Shown here: in pieces, positions 11,505 to 19,115 of the stretch
Numbering within the stretch: position 1 is the stretch's first letter
How the letters are laid out: every line of letters begins with the position of its first letter
NCBI RefSeq assembly: GCF_015062935.1
Contig: NZ_SUTM01000018.1
Location: forward strand, 1 to 53,432
DNA length: 53,432 bases
DNA from: Methanobrevibacter sp.
Lineage (GTDB): Archaea; Methanobacteriota; Methanobacteria; Methanobacteriales; Methanobacteriaceae
Reading direction: 5' to 3'
Notes under the pieces: model-generated
Database searches by the model: none
The model's input: the letters and a program-made list of their open reading frames with translations, nothing else
Told to the model about the DNA's origin: nothing
Made by a program: the position numbers and the translations under genes

Positions 11505-11996
11505 ATGGAGATAGAATTACTCAAAAAAGAGAAAACTCCTGAAAATGTTATTGAACATTCAAAAGCAGTTTATAATAAAGCTATGAAAATAGCTTCTAAT
11601 TTTAATCAAGCAGATTTGGATTTAATCCGCAAAGGCGCACTTTTGCATGACATTGGGCGGTCAAAAACCCATGGCATAACCCATGCAATAGTAGGTGCTG
11701 AAATCGCCCGCTCTTACGGTTACAGTCAGGATGTGCTCAATATTATTGAAAGACATATCGGTGCCGGCATAACCGAAAGTGAAGCTGTAAAACTTGGTTT
11801 GCCCGCTAAATCATACGTTCCCCAAACCTTGGAAGAAAAGATTGTGGCTCATGCAGACAATCTGATTAGCGGAAGCGAAGAGGTTGACGTTGATTTTGTC
11901 ATTGCAAAATGGAAACGCAGAATTGAAGATCCCGACGACAATATTGAAAGACTGCTTAAACTAGATGAAGAATTAATTAAACCTTTTGAGGAATAA
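11505..11996 (+). CDS. HD-domain phosphohydrolase (HDIG/TIGR00295-type)
   Basis: This 163-residue single HD domain has the metal motif LLHDIGRS with His48-Asp49, preceded by HSKAVYNKA (His19). Distal His and Asp residues occur in RHIGAG and AHADNL. HD enzymes hydrolyse phosphoesters of nucleotides or cyclic dinucleotides; the substrate here is unknown. It is compact and lies between TFE and an archaeosine gene with almost no spacing, so it belongs to that transcription unit. Confidence 0.8.
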   Translation: MEIELLKKEKTPENVIEHSKAVYNKAMKIASNFNQADLDLIRKGALLHDIGRSKTHGITHAIVGAEIARSYGYSQDVLNIIERHIGAGITESEAVKLGLPAKSYVPQTLEEKIVAHADNLISGSEEVDVDFVIAKWKRRIEDPDDNIERLLKLDEELIKPFEE

Positions 11997-11997
11997 A

Positions 11998-12906
11998 ATG
12001 AAAGTAATATGCTCAAGTGAAGAATCTTTGTACCGTCCTGAAGCAGTTAGATGGAGGCAAAGAATGGAAATGATGGAACCTCTTGGAGAGACCGTCGTTT
12101 TATTGCCGTGCAGTATGAAGAAACCTTATTCTAATTCCAAATCACACCAGAAATTCAGAAAATTAACAAGGTCATTTCAAGAACTTATTGTTACTTCCCC
12201 TTTTGGAATTTGCCCAAGGGAACTTGAAAATACATTTCCGATACAGTCCTATGACGTGAGCACCACAGGCAAATGGTCAGAGGATGAAATTGAAGAGAGC
12301 GGAAAACTGATAGAAAAATACACCAAGGGCAAGAAAATCGTGGCTAATCTTGCCGGAGGGTACTTGCAGTCCCTTGAAGCCTACTGTGATGATTTTGTTA
12401 ATGTCTGTGTTGATGAAAGACCGACATCCCCTGAATCTCTTTACAACTTAAGAATGGAACTTAAAAAACATCAAAAGATTAACAGAAGGGACAAGACCCT
12501 GCATGAATTAAGATCAATTGCAAAATACCAGTTCGGTGAAAACGGTGATAAATTCATTCCGGACAATGTTAAAACCAAAGGAATGTACCATAAAAGAATC
12601 CTGTCCGACGGCAAACAGCTTGCATTGCTCAACAAGGATCATGGACTGTACAGGCTAAACCTTCCAGGTGGAGAAATATTGAAAGATATGGGAATAAATA
12701 TAGTCAACATTGATTTTAATCTTGAAACCAATACCGTATTTGCACCGGGAATTGAAAAGGCAGACCACAGCATCATCCCGAATGACGAAGTTGTCGTGGT
12801 TAAAGACGATAATGTCATCGGAGTGGGCAAAGCCATTATGACCGGCTGTGAAATGGAAGAATGTGACAATGGTATTGGTGTGAAAATCAAACATAGATTT
12901 AAATAA
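11998..12906 (+). CDS. arcS: Archaeosine synthase-type protein (ArcS family, DUF5591 plus PUA)
   Basis: ArcS converts preQ0 at position 15 of tRNA to archaeosine. The signature PC-x3-KPY-x2-S-x2-H is complete at residues 37-50 (PCSMKKPYSNSKSH). The last 75 or so residues form a PUA RNA-binding domain (about 225-302). The start is the ATG one base after the HD stop, with GAGG upstream. At 302 residues it is much shorter than classical ArcS, which has extra N-terminal TGT-like domains. A split system with a partner elsewhere, or a paralogue, is therefore possible. The preQ0-type transporter at 27.6 kb fits the pathway. Confidence 0.75.
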   Translation: MKVICSSEESLYRPEAVRWRQRMEMMEPLGETVVLLPCSMKKPYSNSKSHQKFRKLTRSFQELIVTSPFGICPRELENTFPIQSYDVSTTGKWSEDEIEESGKLIEKYTKGKKIVANLAGGYLQSLEAYCDDFVNVCVDERPTSPESLYNLRMELKKHQKINRRDKTLHELRSIAKYQFGENGDKFIPDNVKTKGMYHKRILSDGKQLALLNKDHGLYRLNLPGGEILKDMGINIVNIDFNLETNTVFAPGIEKADHSIIPNDEVVVVKDDNVIGVGKAIMTGCEMEECDNGIGVKIKHRFK

Positions 12907-12982
12907 CATTTTGTTAATATAACAACATATATAAATACTAGAAATATTTATACTAATAAATACAAAAAATAGGAGACTACTT

Positions 12983-13267
12983 ATGTCAGAAGATTTAGTA
13001 AATGATATTAAAGACGCAGTTTCTGTAATTAATGACCCTCACATGGGCATAAGCATTGTAGAAATGGGTATTGTACAAAATATTACCGTAGACGGAGATC
13101 AAGCTGAAATTATCCTTAAACCAACCAATCCTGGATGTATGAGTATCACCCGTATTGCAGCTGATGCAAAAGTAAGAGCTGAAAACGTCGAAGGTATTGA
13201 AAAAGCAAAAATTATCGTTGAAGGACATGCTATGGCAGAGTCAATTAACGAAATGATTAACAGATAA
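12983..13267 (+). CDS. Metal-sulfur cluster assembly factor (MIP18/DUF59 family)
   Basis: The 94 residues form a complete MIP18-like domain. DPHMGISIVEMG is the family's DPE(I/L)..SIVDLG motif, and NPGCMS provides the single conserved cysteine for Fe-S handling. Relatives (SufT, PaaD, MIP18) deliver Fe-S clusters to target proteins. A clear GGAG site lies eight bases before the ATG, and a TATA-like CATATATAAATAC sits about 50 bases upstream. It is probably monocistronic. Confidence 0.85.
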   Translation: MSEDLVNDIKDAVSVINDPHMGISIVEMGIVQNITVDGDQAEIILKPTNPGCMSITRIAADAKVRAENVEGIEKAKIIVEGHAMAESINEMINR

Positions 13268-13300
13268 ATTTTTAAATTTTAACTAAAAACTACGATATAA

Positions 13301-13318
13301 CCGAAAGAGTTATATATA
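13301..13318 (+). promoter_or_regulatory. BRE/TATA promoter of tRNA-Ile
   Basis: CCGAAA (13301-13306) followed by GTTATATATA (13309-13318) is a strong archaeal BRE-TATA pair. The expected transcript start, about 25 bases beyond the TATA centre, is near 13339, some 30 bases before the mature tRNA. The same arrangement precedes cdc48. Confidence 0.65.
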
Positions 13319-13341
13319 GTAATAAATATATGTATAAGTGT

Positions 13342-13357
13342 TGACAGTTAACTGTCA
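13342..13357. promoter_or_regulatory. 16-bp perfect palindrome at the tRNA-Ile transcript start
   Basis: TGACAGTTAACTGTCA is perfectly self-complementary and nearly extends to GTG...CAC on both sides. It sits exactly where transcription should begin and ends 12 bases before the tRNA. It could be an operator or a hairpin in the pre-tRNA leader. Confidence 0.5.
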
Positions 13358-13369
13358 CACTAATTATAT

Positions 13370-13444
13370 AGGCTAGTGGCACAGCTTGGTTAGCGCGCTC
13401 GGCTGATAACCGGGAGGTCATGGGTTCGAATCCCATCTAGCCTA
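13370..13444 (+). tRNA. tRNA-Ile (anticodon GAU)
   Basis: The sequence folds as a full cloverleaf. Acceptor AGGCTAG pairs with CTAGCCT. The anticodon stem CTCGG/CCGGG carries loop CTGATAA with anticodon GAT. The T arm is ATGGG-TTCGAAT-CCCAT and the discriminator base is A. The D stem GCAC/GCGC has one mismatch. CCA is not encoded. No intron is seen. Confidence 0.93.
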
Positions 13445-13579
13445 CTTCTAACTATTTTTAAGATATTTTCATTTACATAACAATTTTATCTAAATTTTAC
13501 CCGATTTTTTCACAATAATTATATACCATTTCGAACATATTATAACATAATTGTACAAAAAGTTGGAATGATGATTAAA

Positions 13580-14083
13580 ATGTGGGAAAAAATAAATGAA
13601 AAATTTAAAAAGTATCCTGCACGTATAAGAGTTGCAGAAAAAATGATCGAACTTGGACTGTCCATTAACGAGGACGGGAAAATATACTGTGGAAATCTTA
13701 AAATAAGCGATAAAGCACTAGCAACAGCAGCAGACGTAGACAGAAGAGCCATTAAATCAACTATTGAAATCATCAAAGAAGACGAAGAATTAAACAACTT
13801 GTTTTCAAACATAATTCCCGCAGGAACATTACTAAAAAACATTGCAAAAAATCTGGAGCTAGGCGTAATCGAAATTGAAGTAGGTCCCGAAAGCGAAGGG
13901 ATACTTGCAGCTACAACAAATCTAATAACAAAAAAAGGTATTGGCATCAGACAAGCATATGCAGAAGATACAGAGCTTCAAAGAACACCAATATTAACAA
14001 TAATTACTGAAGAACCTGTAAAAGGGGATTTAATAAATGAATTTTTAAAAATAAAAGGAGTAACAAGAGTATCAATCTACTGA
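13580..14083 (+). CDS. ACT-domain amino-acid-metabolism regulator (COG2061-like)
   Basis: The protein (about 167 residues from MWEKINEKF; 171 from an earlier ATG at 13568) has an N-terminal helical, DNA-binding-like half with SDKALATAADVDRRAIKSTIE. A C-terminal ACT-like fold (about 90-167) ends KIKGVTRVSIY. The family is annotated as predicted allosteric regulators of amino acid metabolism and is frequent in methanogens; ligand and target are unknown. Its 3' end overlaps hypC, which converges on it, by seven bases. Confidence 0.65.
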   Translation: MWEKINEKFKKYPARIRVAEKMIELGLSINEDGKIYCGNLKISDKALATAADVDRRAIKSTIEIIKEDEELNNLFSNIIPAGTLLKNIAKNLELGVIEIEVGPESEGILAATTNLITKKGIGIRQAYAEDTELQRTPILTIITEEPVKGDLINEFLKIKGVTRVSIY

Positions 14084-14086
14084 TAC
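14069..14086. terminator. Shared hairpin over both stop codons of convergent genes
   Basis: GTATCA, loop ATCTAC and TGATAC form a 6-bp stem that includes the stop of the ACT gene (14081-14083) and the stop of hypC (14077-14079). It could act for both strands but has no adjacent long T-run. Confidence 0.35.
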
Positions 14087-14355
14087 AGACCGGAGTCGAT
14101 TCTTGCTTGTTCCATTTCTTTATCTTCTTCTTCAAGAACTTCTAAAAGTTCTTCCCAAGCTTCTAAAGATTCTTTAGCAGCTTCTTCAGTTAATTTTTCT
14201 ATTGCAAAACCTGCATGGATTAAAACATAATCCCCAACTTCTACTTCAGGTAAAAGGTCTAATTTTGCTTGTTGTCTTGCTCCACCAAAGTCAGCAACCA
14301 ACAAATTTTCTTCCCTATCTATTTCAATAACATGAGCGGGTGCCGCAATACACAT
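14077..14355 (-). CDS. hypC: Hydrogenase maturation chaperone HypC
   Basis: HypC escorts the Fe(CN)2CO unit with HypD and hands it to the large subunit of [NiFe] hydrogenases, which hydrogenotrophic methanogens need in several forms. The 92 residues begin MCIAAPAHV, with the essential N-terminal Cys2. The OB-like core (VADFGGARQQAKLDLLPEVEV, GDYVLIHAGFAI) is intact. The C-terminal third is a Glu-rich helix. No other hyp gene lies in the window. Confidence 0.93.
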   Translation of the reverse strand: MCIAAPAHVIEIDREENLLVADFGGARQQAKLDLLPEVEVGDYVLIHAGFAIEKLTEEAAKESLEAWEELLEVLEEEDKEMEQARIDSGLYQ

Positions 14356-14432
14356 AATTCCATCTCCAAAATTTTAATATATACATTATTTACTAAATGA
14401 TATTATATAAAATTATCTAAATAGGTGTTTTA

Positions 14433-15734
14433 ATGAAGAATATTGTTATTGGTTCCGGCCCTGCAGGAAGATTAGGGTCTCTCGAACTTGGAAAATTAGG
14501 TGAAGACGTTACTTTAATTGAAAAAAACCATATAGCAGGTACTTGTTTGAATGAAGGATGTATGGTTGTATGTGCATTAACAGACATTACAAAATATATT
14601 GATCTGACCAACAGACTCAACAATCACGGATTCATCAAAAGCCAACTCGACATTTCATATGAAAAAATCGTTGCAAAAATAGTAGAAACCCAAGAAAAAC
14701 TAAGGCATTTAAACCAGCTGGAAAATGAAAGTGTTGGAAACACTGTAATCTACGGTGAAGCCATCATTGATGAGGGAAATGTTAGTGTAAATGGAGAGAG
14801 CTTTGAATACGATAACCTGATGATAGCTACCGGTGCAAGACCATTCATTCCGGACATCAAGGGCAGTGAATATGGTCTTACCAACAAAGACATTTTAAAA
14901 CTGGATGACATTCCTGAAAAACTGAACATCATCGGCGGAGGAATAATAGCCTGTGAAATAGCCAATATCTACTCAACATTAGGCAGTGAAGTCAATGTTA
15001 TTGCAAGAAGCTCATTTTTAAAGGAAATCAGTGAAACCACCAAAAAATATGTTTTGGAAAACATAATCCCTGATGTTAATGTTTTGGAAAACACCAATGT
15101 CAGTGAAGTGTTTAAGGACAAGGTTTTAACTGATAACGGCGAGGAACTGGAAGGACAGGCATTTTTTGCTACCGGAAGGACCCCTAACAGTGAAATTGCA
15201 GAAGGCATCGTTGAGCTTAACAGTGACAAAACCATCAAAGTCAATGAAATGATGAAAACAAATGTTGAGAATATATATGCTGCAGGAGATGTTACCGGAG
15301 GATACCAGCTGACACCAGTAGCAAGAATGGAAGGTATCACAGCTGCAAGGAATATGGCAGGATATCCGAATAAAGTAAGCTACAATTGCATTCCTCAAAC
15401 ATTGAGTTTGAACATGGAAGTCAGTTTTGTTGAAAATGAAAAATCACAATGCAGTGAAGATGACAAGCAAACCATAGGAATTCCTGGAATTGCAGGACCT
15501 CACGCATTCTGGAACATTTTAACTGGAGATACCGGTTACACCGAAGTGGAATTCGATAAGAAAAACAATAAAATAAATAGAATCAATTCCATATCCCCAT
15601 CATCCACAAGTGACGTGGCATATCTGTCATATTTAATGAGAATGGACTATGATTTGGATGATTATGGTGACTTTTTAGAAATACACCCATCTACTGATTC
15701 AAATTATAAAATAATAAAGAATTTGTGGTTATAA
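14433..15734 (+). CDS. Dihydrolipoamide dehydrogenase-like FAD/NAD(P) disulfide oxidoreductase
   Basis: The 433-residue flavoprotein belongs to the class I pyridine nucleotide-disulfide reductases. GSGPAG (7-12) binds FAD. TCLNEGC supplies the redox pair Cys38/Cys43. IGGGIIACEIANIYSTLG binds NAD(P), and the second FAD motif reads NIYAAGDVTG. Near the C terminus, EIHPST keeps the catalytic His-Pro seen in Lpd, though the dimer domain is somewhat short. After the second Cys the usual IPSK is MVVCAL, so the substrate may not be lipoamide. No lipoyl-complex genes are nearby. The physiological disulfide is unknown. Confidence 0.75.
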   Translation: MKNIVIGSGPAGRLGSLELGKLGEDVTLIEKNHIAGTCLNEGCMVVCALTDITKYIDLTNRLNNHGFIKSQLDISYEKIVAKIVETQEKLRHLNQLENESVGNTVIYGEAIIDEGNVSVNGESFEYDNLMIATGARPFIPDIKGSEYGLTNKDILKLDDIPEKLNIIGGGIIACEIANIYSTLGSEVNVIARSSFLKEISETTKKYVLENIIPDVNVLENTNVSEVFKDKVLTDNGEELEGQAFFATGRTPNSEIAEGIVELNSDKTIKVNEMMKTNVENIYAAGDVTGGYQLTPVARMEGITAARNMAGYPNKVSYNCIPQTLSLNMEVSFVENEKSQCSEDDKQTIGIPGIAGPHAFWNILTGDTGYTEVEFDKKNNKINRINSISPSSTSDVAYLSYLMRMDYDLDDYGDFLEIHPSTDSNYKIIKNLWL

Positions 15735-15741
15735 TATAACC
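15727..15741 (+). terminator. Hairpin containing the stop codon of the Lpd-like gene
   Basis: GGTTAT, loop AAT and ATAACC enclose the stop codon (15732-15734). A run of six T (15753-15758) follows on the plus strand. It sits between convergent genes. Confidence 0.5.
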
Positions 15742-15742
15742 C

Positions 15743-16792
15743 TTATTCTAACTTTTTTAAAATTTTATCTATTAATTCATCACCAGCATTCAGGCATTTT
15801 TCAGCATAAATACGGTTATTTTTCTTCATGGAATCGTAATTTGCGAAAGCTTCATCAATACTTTTGCAGACATCTCTTATTTCAGATTCTATTATAGCTC
15901 CTTTATATACACCGGCCATATTCTGATATCTTCCCCATTTTACTTTAGTTAATGTGATTATAGGGATTTCGGAAGCGACTGCCTCTTCAAGTGATACGCC
16001 ATCATCTGTGAGAACTGCCAAATCAGCATATTTGAACAGGTGGCTGATCCAGTCAATGTATCCTGCATAGATGATTTTTTCATTATCTATTGAATCCAGA
16101 TACTCATCATGCAACGGCAAACCAAGCAAAACAAGATTATATTCATCACTGCATTTGGAAACAATGTTAATGGCATCTATCATTCCTTTAAAGATTGATG
16201 AACCTGATGAAAACATGATTGTTTTTTTATTTTCATCAAAATTAGGATATTCCTTAAGTTTTTGAAGTGCTATCTGGGCATCTCCCTTACCAATATTTTC
16301 CGCTAAAGGATAAAATGTCTTATCAATGTTTTTAGGTAATGTTTCCCATCTGAACTTGTCTATTTCAGGAAACAGATAACACTGATTGAATTTAGGACAT
16401 ACCTTTGAATCAAGCGGTGTTGAGATTAATGAAAATGCAGGTTTTCTTGCAAGTTTAGCACCTATTGAACCTACAATAGCTCCTCCGCCTAAAACACCAA
16501 CAACAAAATCATAATTCTCTTTTTTAATCAGATTTCTTGCTTTGAATGTTGCTGCAACCAGTTTCAATGCACCTTTTGCAGCTGATAATTTGGTGGCCGC
16601 ATGACCTCCTGCCTGAGGAATTGATATTTTATGCCATGAATAACCGTTTTTCTTAAACAGAATCCCCGGTGCGGATTCGTCAAGAGCTATTTCACATGTC
16701 ACGCCTCTTTTTTCAAACAGTTTTATGACATTCAATGCAATAGCTGCATCACCGCCCAAACCTCTTCCGGTAACTACTACTAAAGCTTTCAT
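15743..16792 (-). CDS. MurG-like glycosyltransferase
   Basis: The 349-residue protein has the GT-B architecture of MurG/GT28. An N-terminal acceptor-binding Rossmann domain starts VVTGRGLGGDAAIALNVI. The C-terminal half contains MFSSGSSIFKGM and LTDDGVSLEEAVASEIPII, resembling the nucleotide-sugar site. MurG adds GlcNAc to a lipid-linked precursor on the cytoplasmic membrane face. In pseudomurein archaea a related enzyme is expected to finish the disaccharide lipid intermediate. It follows the MraY-like gene with a one-base gap, supporting a joint wall role, but the exact sugar is not shown. Confidence 0.7.
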   Translation of the reverse strand: MKALVVVTGRGLGGDAAIALNVIKLFEKRGVTCEIALDESAPGILFKKNGYSWHKISIPQAGGHAATKLSAAKGALKLVAATFKARNLIKKENYDFVVGVLGGGAIVGSIGAKLARKPAFSLISTPLDSKVCPKFNQCYLFPEIDKFRWETLPKNIDKTFYPLAENIGKGDAQIALQKLKEYPNFDENKKTIMFSSGSSIFKGMIDAINIVSKCSDEYNLVLLGLPLHDEYLDSIDNEKIIYAGYIDWISHLFKYADLAVLTDDGVSLEEAVASEIPIITLTKVKWGRYQNMAGVYKGAIIESEIRDVCKSIDEAFANYDSMKKNNRIYAEKCLNAGDELIDKILKKLE

Positions 16793-16793
16793 G

Positions 16794-17753
16794 TTATGGC
16801 CTGCCTAACCTTAGTTTTGATTCTGATGGAACATATCTTTGAGGATGGTGCGCATGAGGATTGTACAGCAATCTTCTGAAACCTAAACTGATCAGTAAAG
16901 GATTGGTTACTTCATATTGCTTGTCTTTGAAAATCCATTTTCTGAACATGTCTCCTAATCCCCCGCCGGTCAGTACATCCATGAAATAATCTCCGAAAGT
17001 AGGGTCCAACAGCCTTAGATTTTGTCTGAAGAAGACTTTCAGGTTGTTTCTTCTAACGAATGCAATCAGTGCAGTGGTTACTATGAACAGTACTATTAAA
17101 CTCCATAGTCCTCCGACCAGATAAAATGAAACTCCGAGTGCTATTGCAAATACATGGTTTCCGACTTCACCAAGCATGATTTTTCCAGCAAAGTCCAATG
17201 GACAGTACCCCAGACATACCACAAGAAGCAGGACAGGAGTGTAGAATGCAGGAAGTTCAGCAACATCCGGAGATCCGAAAATTACCATAAGAATCATTGT
17301 TAAAACAGACATTATCATTGTCACAATACATGTGGAACCAGGCTGCATGTCTGAAATGTTCAACGGTTGAACGAGAAGCGCGATAAATATTGAAGATACT
17401 CCCAAACCTAAAATGAAACCTGCAATCATCACAAGAATCATTCCGATTCCGCGTGAAAGCTGACCCCATTCAATTCCGAACGGAGATTTTTTTCTTCCGA
17501 GAATATCATCAATCAATGCAAATACACCGATAATTAAAATTAGGCTATTGTATCCCGGTAAAAAGTAGAGTGACAAAATAATGAATGGAATTATTCCTAC
17601 TGCTCTTGGAATTCCGCCACGTACATTGGGAAATAAATTGCCCATATATCCCCTTTTACCAAGGAATCTGAAAATGATATCGACGATACCTGTTCCAATG
17701 AGGGAAAAGAGAAAAACAAAAATCAATGCTAAAAATATCGATGTATACATCAT
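16794..17753 (-). CDS. MraY-like membrane glycosyl-1-phosphate transferase
   Basis: The roughly 319-residue integral membrane protein has about nine hydrophobic segments. Family-like cytoplasmic loops include FALIDDILGRKKSPFGIEWG (double Asp of the active site) and LDFAGKIMLGEVGNHVFAIA. GT4/MraY enzymes move a phospho-sugar from UDP onto a polyprenyl phosphate. Start is at the ATG pair 17748-17753, preceded by GTGAT; the further upstream GTG overlaps that site. With the MurG-like gene it probably acts in pseudomurein lipid-intermediate synthesis. N-glycan synthesis is an alternative. Confidence 0.75.
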   Translation of the reverse strand: MMYTSIFLALIFVFLFSLIGTGIVDIIFRFLGKRGYMGNLFPNVRGGIPRAVGIIPFIILSLYFLPGYNSLILIIGVFALIDDILGRKKSPFGIEWGQLSRGIGMILVMIAGFILGLGVSSIFIALLVQPLNISDMQPGSTCIVTMIMSVLTMILMVIFGSPDVAELPAFYTPVLLLVVCLGYCPLDFAGKIMLGEVGNHVFAIALGVSFYLVGGLWSLIVLFIVTTALIAFVRRNNLKVFFRQNLRLLDPTFGDYFMDVLTGGGLGDMFRKWIFKDKQYEVTNPLLISLGFRRLLYNPHAHHPQRYVPSESKLRLGRP

Positions 17754-17809
17754 ATAAATCACAATTCAAAATTACTATAAATAAATTTACTAGTTAATAT
17801 TATATAAAA

Positions 17810-18871
17810 TTAAGTTATTTCGTATCTTAAAATGGCCGCCATACCACCTAAACTTTCGAGCTGTTTACCGCCTTCATGTTCACTGCTGATAACCATGACT
17901 GTACCTTTCATATTTTCAACCATATCCATCAAATCACCCATATTTTCACTTGCGACCTTTGTATCGAGGATTAAAAGTTCACCAACGGCACCAAGGTTGA
18001 TTGCGTTTTTGACTTCCTTTAAACCGTATGCAATTTTGGATGAATTTTTGCCTATTTGTTCGAGAAGCCTGTTGATGGCACCCATTTCGATAGCTACCCT
18101 GTTTTCGGCAGTCAGCTTCTCGACTGTGCCTTTTTTGAGAACTTCACTGATTCCGACACGGCCTCCTGAACCTGTCGGTTCAATGACGGACATCTTGGCC
18201 AAATCCTTATGCTTTTCCTTTAGATAATCATAAAAATCGCTTTTGACAAAACCTGGACCTGCAAGAACAATGTTTTGTATCGAATCAAATTTCACTATTG
18301 ACTCAACTACTTTCTCATAAAATTTAATGATATTTTTCTGGCGGTTTTTATCCACAATTCTTTTTCCTGAAACGTTTCCCTTAATCGGACCATAATATTC
18401 GATTCCGAACTGTCTCATCAACCCTAAAGTTGCAGTGTCATCTTCAAGAACAACTATTATTGCGGATAATTTTTTAGAAGCGTCAATAGCCTGGTTAAGT
18501 CTTTTAATAGCCCATTTAGACCATCTTTCCTTTACAATCTTCAATGGAGTGTTGAGCTTAACCTCCAAGGTGTGGTGTGAACCTAAAGGAATCAGATCTT
18601 CCGGCCCTCTTGTGATTACTCCTGTCAGTCTTAATTTTCCTGTGAACAAATGAAAGGAAATGTTTTCAATTTCCAGACCCAGATAAAATGTTTTTTTAAC
18701 TCCCCTGTCACTTCTGAGTTTATCTCCGGTATTGTCCTGAATACGACGGGTTGTCTTTGAGGATGCATTGTCTCCGACTTCAACGATATGGGAGAGATGC
18801 CATAAATCGTCCAGTGTTTCAGGCACAACCTCGATTATTCCTTCCTTTGTATCTTGATTTATAATTTTCAT
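17810..18871 (-). CDS. pelA: Pelota, mRNA surveillance and ribosome rescue factor
   Basis: Pelota (Dom34) resembles eRF1 and, with the ATPase ABCE1, rescues stalled ribosomes. The 353-residue length and three-domain layout fit. There is an N-terminal Sm-like domain (about 1-130), a central domain (about 135-260) with IVLAGPGFVKSDF, and a C-terminal domain with GAVGELLILDT. The GGQ of release factors is absent, as expected. It precedes the wall genes by 57 bases on the same strand, so cotranscription is possible though functionally unrelated. Confidence 0.95.
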   Translation of the reverse strand: MKIINQDTKEGIIEVVPETLDDLWHLSHIVEVGDNASSKTTRRIQDNTGDKLRSDRGVKKTFYLGLEIENISFHLFTGKLRLTGVITRGPEDLIPLGSHHTLEVKLNTPLKIVKERWSKWAIKRLNQAIDASKKLSAIIVVLEDDTATLGLMRQFGIEYYGPIKGNVSGKRIVDKNRQKNIIKFYEKVVESIVKFDSIQNIVLAGPGFVKSDFYDYLKEKHKDLAKMSVIEPTGSGGRVGISEVLKKGTVEKLTAENRVAIEMGAINRLLEQIGKNSSKIAYGLKEVKNAINLGAVGELLILDTKVASENMGDLMDMVENMKGTVMVISSEHEGGKQLESLGGMAAILRYEIT

Positions 18872-19083
18872 GCTTTCAAAAATATTATATTTTAACTTAT
18901 TAATGAAATTTGCCCAAGGAGCATTTCACATTAACGGTTGAAAATTCCACATTGCATCCTAATCTTCATAAGGGTATATATCCCCATTCAAATTCAGACT
19001 GAATTTCAAAAATGCTTAATGTTAATGTAAATTACAGCTTATAATTCAACAAACATCCACTCAACAGTGCATTTTAATGAAGG

Positions 19084-19115
19084 TTATATATTTAAAGAGA
19101 TAAACATTAAGTACA
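19084..19115 (+). promoter_or_regulatory. tyrA: TATA box suggesting a leaderless tyrA transcript
   Basis: TTATATATTT (about 19084-19093) lies 25-27 bases before the tyrA ATG (19115), the usual TATA-to-start distance. No Shine-Dalgarno is visible before this ATG. The message may therefore begin at the start codon itself. Confidence 0.45.
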
